Assembly: GCA_022709485.1 (NCBI GenBank)
Contig: JAKLIS010000006.1
Coordinates: 1-18,476 of the forward strand
Source: Elusimicrobiota bacterium
Lineage (GTDB): Bacteria; Elusimicrobiota; Elusimicrobia; F11
Direction: 5' to 3'
Length of the DNA: 18,476 nucleotides
Shown here: piece after piece, positions 14,029 through 18,476 of the stretch
How the letters are laid out: the number at the start of each line of letters is the position of its first letter
Position numbering within the stretch: position 1 is the stretch's first letter
Notes under the pieces: model-generated
What the model was told of the DNA's origin: nothing
The model's input: only the letters and a program-made list of their open reading frames with translations
The model's database searches: none
Made by a program: the position numbers and the translations under genes

Positions 14029-15258
14029 ATGACGTTGGATACGGAAAAAATTCGCAGGGATTTTCCGATTTTAAGCCGCCAAATAAATGGTCTCCCCCTT
14101 ATTTATTTGGATAACGCCGCAACCTCTCAAAAACCGGAATCGGTGATTAAGGCAATATCGGATTACTACCGAAATTCCAATGCCAATATTCATCGAGGGG
14201 TGTACACTTTGTCGGAAGAAGCCACCGCTCTCTATGAAACCACCCGCCTCAAGTTGGCTGAATTTTTAAACGCTCCCGGATCCAACAACATCATTTTTAC
14301 CCGAAACGCCACGGAATCCATCAACTTGGTGGCTCACGCGTGGGGCCGGAAATTTTTATTTCCGGGAGATGAGATCCTCTTAACCAATTTTGAACACCAC
14401 TCCAATTTTGTTCCTTGGTATATGTTGGCGGAAGAAAAAGGGATCAAACTGAAGGTGGCCCCTTTTAACGGAAACCATGAGTTGGATTTGCAAACTTTTG
14501 CCCACCTATTAACACCGAGGGTCAAACTTGTGGCGGTGACGGCGATGTCCAACGCCCTGGGAACGATTCTTCCTTTAGATAAGATAATTGAGTGGGCCCA
14601 CGCCAACGATTCCGTGGTGGCGGTGGATGGGGCCCAAGCCACCCCTCATATGCCCATTGATTTAAAAAAATTGAATTGTGATTTCTTTAGTTTCTCCGCT
14701 CATAAGATGCTGGGCCCAACGGGAGTGGGGGTTTTATGGGCGAAAAATGAACATCTGGAGAAAATGAATCCATTTTTGGGCGGAGGAGAAATGATCAATA
14801 CCGTCACGGTCGAGAAAACAACCTGGGCGGATCTTCCCAACAAATTTGAGGCCGGAACCCCCAACATAGCGGACGTGGCGGCTTTCTCAGCCGCCATTTC
14901 CTATTTAAGCGATATTGGCATGGACATGGTGCGCGGCCATGAAAAAGAACTGACCGTTTATGCTCTGAAACGGTTCAACGAACTTTCCGATTTCACCGTG
15001 TACGGCCCCAAAGATCCGGAAAAACAGGGAGGCGCTATTTCCTTTAATCACAACCGGGTCCATGCCCATGATGTGGGGACCATTTTAAACGAGGAAGGGA
15101 TCGCCATCCGGACCGGTCATCATTGCGCCCAACCCTTAATGAAAGCCTTGGGAGTCCCGGCCACCGCGCGCGCCAGTTTTTATATTTATAACACAAATGA
15201 AGAAGTGGACGCCCTCATTGACGGCCTTAAACGCGTCAATAAGGTGTTCGGCCTTTAA
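14029..15258 (+). CDS. sufS: Cysteine desulfurase SufS (class II, PLP-dependent)
   Basis: This enzyme takes sulfur from L-cysteine as a persulfide and passes it to SufU for cluster assembly. From ATG 14029 it has 409 residues. IRRDFPILSRQINGLPLIYL and LDNAATSQKP mark the N-terminus. His-rich FEHHSNFVPW contacts PLP, Lys226 in FSAHKMLGPTGVG forms the Schiff base, and Cys366 in RTGHHCAQP is the persulfide carrier. These match E. coli SufS Lys226 and Cys364. An earlier ATG at 14005 adds eight residues, but GGGAG at 14016-14020 lies 8 nt before 14029, so the later start is preferred. It directly follows sufD and precedes sufU by 8 nt. Confidence 0.96.
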   Translation: MTLDTEKIRRDFPILSRQINGLPLIYLDNAATSQKPESVIKAISDYYRNSNANIHRGVYTLSEEATALYETTRLKLAEFLNAPGSNNIIFTRNATESINLVAHAWGRKFLFPGDEILLTNFEHHSNFVPWYMLAEEKGIKLKVAPFNGNHELDLQTFAHLLTPRVKLVAVTAMSNALGTILPLDKIIEWAHANDSVVAVDGAQATPHMPIDLKKLNCDFFSFSAHKMLGPTGVGVLWAKNEHLEKMNPFLGGGEMINTVTVEKTTWADLPNKFEAGTPNIADVAAFSAAISYLSDIGMDMVRGHEKELTVYALKRFNELSDFTVYGPKDPEKQGGAISFNHNRVHAHDVGTILNEEGIAIRTGHHCAQPLMKALGVPATARASFYIYNTNEEVDALIDGLKRVNKVFGL

Positions 15259-15266
15259 AGGAATAA

Positions 15267-15740
15267 ATGGAACCTAAAAATATTCCCGACCCTATGGGCA
15301 GCTTGGACGAATTATATAGGGAAATAATATTGGATCACTTTAAATCCCCGCATAATATGGGCCGGTTGCCCAATCCGACTTTGCAGGGAGAAGGGACCAA
15401 TCCTCTGTGCGGAGACAGCGTCACCCTCACTCTGCGACTGGAAGAAAATAAAATTAAAGACATCCGGTTCGACGGCCATGGTTGCGCCATTTCCCAATCC
15501 TCATCGTCTATGATGACCGACGCTGTCCTGGGAAAATCGATTTCAGAAATCAAAAATCTTGGGAAATCTTTTAAGTCTGTGTTCGGAATTAAAGACAATC
15601 CCGAAGAACCCGTTAAACCCATGAACGTAGAAGAAATGGGCGATTTGGCCGCTCTGGAAGGAGTCAAAAAGTTTCCGGTCCGCATCAAATGCGCGATTTT
15701 GCCCTGGAATACTTTGTTAGAAATTATTAAAGGGAAATAA
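15267..15740 (+). CDS. sufU: Sulfur transferase SufU (IscU-like fold, Zn-type)
   Basis: This 157-residue protein accepts persulfide sulfur from SufS and hands it to SufBCD. LDELYREIILDHFKSPHN (13-30) is the family N-terminus. The ligand set is Cys48 and Asp50 in NPLCGD, Cys73 in GHGCAIS, and Cys142 in RIKCAILPW, matching Cys41, Asp43, Cys66 and Cys128 of B. subtilis SufU. The insertion of about 20 residues between the second and third cysteines (around 93-125, relative to IscU) is typical of SufU and argues against IscU. No sufE is present in the window, which agrees with SufU serving as the partner of SufS. AAAGGA precedes the ATG. Confidence 0.94.
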   Translation: MEPKNIPDPMGSLDELYREIILDHFKSPHNMGRLPNPTLQGEGTNPLCGDSVTLTLRLEENKIKDIRFDGHGCAISQSSSSMMTDAVLGKSISEIKNLGKSFKSVFGIKDNPEEPVKPMNVEEMGDLAALEGVKKFPVRIKCAILPWNTLLEIIKGK

Positions 15741-15745
15741 CTCTT

Positions 15746-16129
15746 ATGAAAGAATCTCTTAATAACCCTATTGATCAGCCCAATCCAAATCTCGAAAAAC
15801 ACAAAAATTCCGTGGAAAAATTCCCAACGAAAGATCAAATCACCCACGCTTTGACAGCCGTTGAAGACCCGGAACTCCACATCAATATTATCGATCTGGG
15901 GCTGGTTTATGACATCGATTTATCGGAACTGGAGGGCAAAGTCACTGTTGACATGACGCTCACCACGCCGGCCTGCCCCTACGGCCCTCAACTTCTCACA
16001 CAGACACATGCGGTGGTCCAAAGGCTTCCGGGCGTCAAAGAAGTTAAAATAAACACCGTTTGGATTCCCCAGTGGGATCCTCGCAAGCACGCGTCCGAAA
16101 CAGCCCAAATGATGTTGGGACTTATTTAA
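15746..16129 (+). CDS. sufT: Fe-S maturation factor SufT (DUF59/MIP18 family)
   Basis: This small protein (127 residues) carries a DUF59 domain from about residue 28. DPELHINIIDLGLVYDI (41-57) and VDMTLTTPACPYGPQL (68-83) with Cys77 are the family hallmarks. SufT proteins assist maturation or carriage of Fe-S clusters in bacteria that use SUF. The first 25 or so residues are a polar tail without homology. It follows sufU by 5 nt without a clear ribosome site, so translation may be coupled. The position inside the suf operon supports SufT rather than PaaD, another DUF59 protein. Confidence 0.92.
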   Translation: MKESLNNPIDQPNPNLEKHKNSVEKFPTKDQITHALTAVEDPELHINIIDLGLVYDIDLSELEGKVTVDMTLTTPACPYGPQLLTQTHAVVQRLPGVKEVKINTVWIPQWDPRKHASETAQMMLGLI

Positions 16130-16146
16130 CCGTCGCCGCCGAAGAT

Positions 16147-17316
16147 ATGAAGACAATCTATCTTGATCACAACGCCACCACTCCCATTCGTCCCGAAGTC
16201 CTGGAGGCCATGATGCCGTTTCTCAAGGACGAATTTGGAAATCCTTCCAGTCTTCATCAACTGGGACAAAAATCGAGGAAGGCCGTGGAAGAGGCCCGCG
16301 CCAAATTGGCCGCCTTTATCGGAGCTGACGATCCCAATGAAATTATTTTCACCTCCGGCGGAACAGAGTCCGATAACCTGGCCATAAAAGGAACGGCGGT
16401 CGCCAGAGGAAAACCCCTTTCAAAAGTCACGACATCGACTGTTGAGCATTCCGCCGTTCGGCGGGTTTTATTTCAACTTGAGAAATCCGGCTGGTGCCAA
16501 GTTTCAAAAATTCCCGTAACGTCAGCCGGATGTTTAGATAAATCCGCCCGGGAAACCCACTTGTCCCCTGACACAGATCTCGTCACTTTGATGCTGGTCA
16601 ATAATGAAACAGGCGTCATCCAACCGGTCGAAGAAATTTTTATAGCCGCCCGGGAAAAAGGGGTTACCATCCACACAGACGCCGTCCAGGCGGCGGGGCG
16701 AATCCCCATTGATGTCAATCAGCTGGGCGTTGATCTGTTAAGCCTCTCCGGCCATAAATTGGGCGCTCCCAAAGGAATCGGCATTCTCTATGTCCGGAAA
16801 GGGACCCGCTTGGAAGCGCTCATCCATGGCGGAAGCCAGGAGAAAAACAGGCGGGGCGGAACGGAAAATGTCGCCGCTATTGTGGGTTTGGGAGTGGCCG
16901 CGGATTTGGCCAGGGAAGAGCTCTCCGCCGCGCCCCGACGAATAGAACCTTTGAGAAATCTTTTAGAAAAGGAAATCCTTTCTCAAATTCCAAAAACCGC
17001 GGTGAATGGCGCTGGAGCGACGCGTGTATGCAATACAACCAACATCCTATTTGAATTTACCGACAACACCCAAATGGTCATGGCGCTGGATATGAAAGGA
17101 ATTTCTGTTTCAAACGGAAGCGCCTGCGCTTCCGGTAATCCTGAACCATCTCACGTTCTTTTGGCCATGGGGCTCCCGCAAGATAAGGCGCACGCCTCCA
17201 TCCGATTTTCCCTGGGTTCCGACACCACCAAAGAAGATATCGAAACCGCGATTCCTTTAATTGTCACGACGGTTCAGCAAATTCGATCGAATCATCCTCT
17301 GTGGAAGGAAAAATGA
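16147..17316 (+). CDS. Class I cysteine desulfurase (IscS/NifS family)
   Basis: This PLP enzyme releases sulfur from cysteine as a bound persulfide. From ATG 16147 it has 389 residues. IYLDHNATTPIRPEVLEAM opens the protein. TSGGTESDNLAIKG binds the PLP phosphate, VEHSAV carries the ring-stacking His, Lys204 lies in LSGHKLGAPKG, and Cys327 in SNGSACASGNPEPSH is the persulfide site (E. coli IscS Lys206 and Cys328). The frame extends upstream to a TTG at 16060, but that adds 29 residues without homology and overlaps sufT, so I reject it. It overlaps mnmA as ATGA. Because sufS/sufU already serve the scaffold, I infer that this desulfurase mainly feeds MnmA. IscS, NifS and YrvO-like names are all possible. 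Confidence 0.94.
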   Translation: MKTIYLDHNATTPIRPEVLEAMMPFLKDEFGNPSSLHQLGQKSRKAVEEARAKLAAFIGADDPNEIIFTSGGTESDNLAIKGTAVARGKPLSKVTTSTVEHSAVRRVLFQLEKSGWCQVSKIPVTSAGCLDKSARETHLSPDTDLVTLMLVNNETGVIQPVEEIFIAAREKGVTIHTDAVQAAGRIPIDVNQLGVDLLSLSGHKLGAPKGIGILYVRKGTRLEALIHGGSQEKNRRGGTENVAAIVGLGVAADLAREELSAAPRRIEPLRNLLEKEILSQIPKTAVNGAGATRVCNTTNILFEFTDNTQMVMALDMKGISVSNGSACASGNPEPSHVLLAMGLPQDKAHASIRFSLGSDTTKEDIETAIPLIVTTVQQIRSNHPLWKEK

Positions 17317-18440
17317 TTTCTCTTAAGAAAAAAATCATCGTTGCCATGTCCGGCGGCGTCGATTCATCGGTAGCGGCGGCCCTATTGGCGGAACAGGGGC
17401 ATGAGGTCTTGGGCGTCACGATGAGGCTTCTTCCTCGATGTGAATCGTTGTTTGGCTGCTGCGGTTCGCCCGAAGACATGGCAATCGCCAAAAGAGCGGC
17501 GGAGAAAATCGGCATTCACCATTACATTCTTGATTTCTCGCCGGATTTTGAAAAAGAAGTGGTTGATTATTTTGTCGATTCTTACATCAGAGGCGAAACA
17601 CCGAACCCCTGCATCGCCTGTAATCGTCACATTAAATTCGACAAACTTGAGAAATTCGCCCAAAGCCAAAACGCCCAATTGTTGGCCACCGGCCATTACG
17701 CCCGTATTGTTGAAACAATAAATGGATCTCAAACTCTCTACCGGCTTTTTGAGGCGGTGGACAGCACCAAAGACCAATCTTACGTCCTTTATAATTTTGA
17801 CCAAAAGGCCCTGGGGCGCACCTCATTTCCTTTGGGAAATTTTTTGAAAACCGATGTTCGGAAAATGGCCAAAAAATGGCACCTCCCCAACTCAGAAAAG
17901 AAAGACAGCCAGGAAATTTGTTTTGTCCCGGATAAAGATTATGCTCGTTTTGTAAAAAACAATTTGGAAAAGAAAGGGGCCAACCTTCCTTCGACGCTAT
18001 TTCCCGGCCCCATTCGCGACACGGGAGGGAAACTTCTGGGCCAACACAAAGGAATTTCTTTTTACACCATTGGACAGAGAAAGGGGCTGGGCCTCACCGT
18101 CCCCCAGCCTTTCTATGTGATTGAATTAGATGCATCCACCAACACGCTTGTGGTGGGCCCCGAAGAAGAAAATTTTTCTAAAAGTTTGGAAGCGGCAGAT
18201 GTCAATTGGATTGGCGGTTCCCCGCTTAAAAACGAATTTTTGGCGGAGGTAAAAATTCGCTATAAGCATGAGCCCGCCAAGGCACGGATATTTGTCCAAA
18301 AAGACAAATTCACGGCGGTTTTTGATCAACCTCAGCGAGCCGTGACCGCCGGGCAAGCCCCAGCGGCGGAAATCGCGCCGCAACTCCAGCAACACCCGCC
18401 CCTGCCGGTCATGCACCACCACCCGCGCACCGGGAATTAG
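17313..18440 (+). CDS. mnmA: tRNA-specific 2-thiouridylase MnmA, C-terminus replaced by foreign sequence
   Basis: MnmA adenylates and thiolates U34 in the anticodons of tRNA-Lys, tRNA-Glu and tRNA-Gln. The ATP pyrophosphatase loop SGGVDSS is at 13-19. Catalytic Cys103 lies in NPCIACNRHIKF and Cys203 in SQEICFV. Cys100 stands where E. coli has Asp99. GISFYTIGQRKGLG and FDQPQRAVTAGQA mark the central and C-terminal barrels. Family similarity ends at GQA (residue 349, base 18359), about 20 residues before the normal end. The remaining 26 residues up to TAG 18440 are Pro/His/Gln-rich and are the antisense of a NUDIX gene. ATG 17313 is chosen over GTG 17301 because GGAAGG lies just upstream and the ATG overlaps the preceding stop as ATGA. 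The true gene is truncated here. Confidence 0.92.
   Translation: MISLKKKIIVAMSGGVDSSVAAALLAEQGHEVLGVTMRLLPRCESLFGCCGSPEDMAIAKRAAEKIGIHHYILDFSPDFEKEVVDYFVDSYIRGETPNPCIACNRHIKFDKLEKFAQSQNAQLLATGHYARIVETINGSQTLYRLFEAVDSTKDQSYVLYNFDQKALGRTSFPLGNFLKTDVRKMAKKWHLPNSEKKDSQEICFVPDKDYARFVKNNLEKKGANLPSTLFPGPIRDTGGKLLGQHKGISFYTIGQRKGLGLTVPQPFYVIELDASTNTLVVGPEEENFSKSLEAADVNWIGGSPLKNEFLAEVKIRYKHEPAKARIFVQKDKFTAVFDQPQRAVTAGQAPAAEIAPQLQQHPPLPVMHHHPRTGN
18346..18359. other. Probable chimeric junction (14-nt shared segment)
   Basis: CCGCCGGGCAAGCC reads on the plus strand as part of MnmA TAGQA and on the minus strand as part of NUDIX LPGG. Left of it the sequence is about 46% GC (55 of 120 in 18181-18300); right of it 78 of 116 bases are G or C (67%). 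A shared short word between two unrelated genes, with both genes truncated at it, is the pattern of a false assembly or amplification join. Confidence 0.7.
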
Positions 18441-18476
18441 GATCGGGCGCTGGCCAACGATCTTGCGGAGTTGACC
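18346..18476 (-). CDS. NUDIX hydrolase, N-terminal fragment, likely from another genome
   Basis: Read on the minus strand from the window edge, one open frame encodes LRKIVGQRPILIPGA, then VVVHDRQGRVLLELR, then RRWGLPGG. This is the start of a NUDIX domain: the LRxxVGxRP lead-in, two beta strands with GRVLL, and WGLPGG just before the NUDIX box. The box itself (GX5EX7REUXEEXGU) is missing because the sequence switches to antisense mnmA. The 5' end runs off the window. GC is about 67%, unlike its neighbours. The substrate class cannot be told without the box. It is probably not part of this chromosome. Confidence 0.7.

Noticed and set aside
15335-15880. 181-residue minus-strand open frame opposite sufU and sufT
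   Set aside because: It is a shadow of two genes with clear catalytic motifs on the plus strand.
16060-16146. N-terminal extension of the second cysteine desulfurase from TTG 16060
   Set aside because: The extension is translated from sufT coding sequence in another frame and lacks homology; the family start is ATG 16147.
18360-18440. Pro/His-rich C-terminal tail of MnmA as a novel domain
   Set aside because: The same bases read on the opposite strand give a convincing NUDIX N-terminus, so the tail is antisense noise past a chimeric join.
1-18476. CRISPR array, prophage, insertion sequence or toxin-antitoxin pair
   Set aside because: No spaced direct repeats, integrase, transposase, phage structural or toxin-antitoxin genes were found on reading both strands; nearly all coding capacity is core cell-wall, division and Fe-S functions.

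Overview
This window (about 18.5 kb, moderate GC) comes from a bacterium with a peptidoglycan wall, FtsZ-based division, type IV pilus machinery and a SUF iron-sulfur assembly pathway. A single-polypeptide MurC-MurB, a compact murC/B-ddl-ftsQ-ftsA-ftsZ order, frequent GTG/TTG starts and several starts with no Shine-Dalgarno sequence suggest an uncultured lineage such as Elusimicrobiota, Omnitrophota or another PVC-adjacent group. That placement is inference only. Nothing points to a phage, plasmid, insertion sequence or CRISPR.

Left part (1-1097): two minus-strand tRNA genes, Lys(UUU) then Glu(UUC) in transcription order. Beside them is a plus-strand FkbM-type methyltransferase broken by a frameshift at a run of six T. 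Its stop codon overlaps the stop codon of the convergent pilT gene.

Cell-wall and division block (1094-8968, minus strand): transcription starts at a strong sigma70-like promoter (9019-9047) and runs murC-murB fusion, ddl, ftsQ, ftsA, ftsZ with 4-nt overlaps or very short gaps. MurC/B makes UDP-MurNAc and adds L-Ala. Ddl makes D-Ala-D-Ala. FtsQ, FtsA and FtsZ build and anchor the divisome. After 143 bp comes pilT, the type IV pilus retraction ATPase, apparently with its own near-leaderless promoter.

Middle (8969-9954): a divergent intergenic region with a 76-bp palindromic repeat that has imperfect terminal inverted repeats, then an unrecognised, probably exported 208-residue protein.

Right part (9955-18440, plus strand): an apparent operon rrf2-sufC-sufB-sufD-sufS-sufU-sufT-iscS/nifS-mnmA. 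An IscR type-1-like palindrome overlaps the -35 box of its promoter, and the -10 box lies so close to the first ATG that the mRNA is probably leaderless. The Rrf2 regulator carries a Cx5Cx5C iron-sulfur motif, so feedback control of Fe-S assembly is likely. SufBC2D is the scaffold, SufS/SufU supply sulfur and SufT helps maturation. The second desulfurase and MnmA extend the operon to 2-thiouridine synthesis in tRNA, whose targets include tRNA-Lys(UUU) and tRNA-Glu(UUC), both encoded at the other end of the window.

The extreme right end (from about 18346) is anomalous. MnmA homology stops abruptly at a 14-nt stretch that is also coding sequence for a GC-rich, minus-strand NUDIX hydrolase fragment. 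This is most simply a chimeric join between two genomes.
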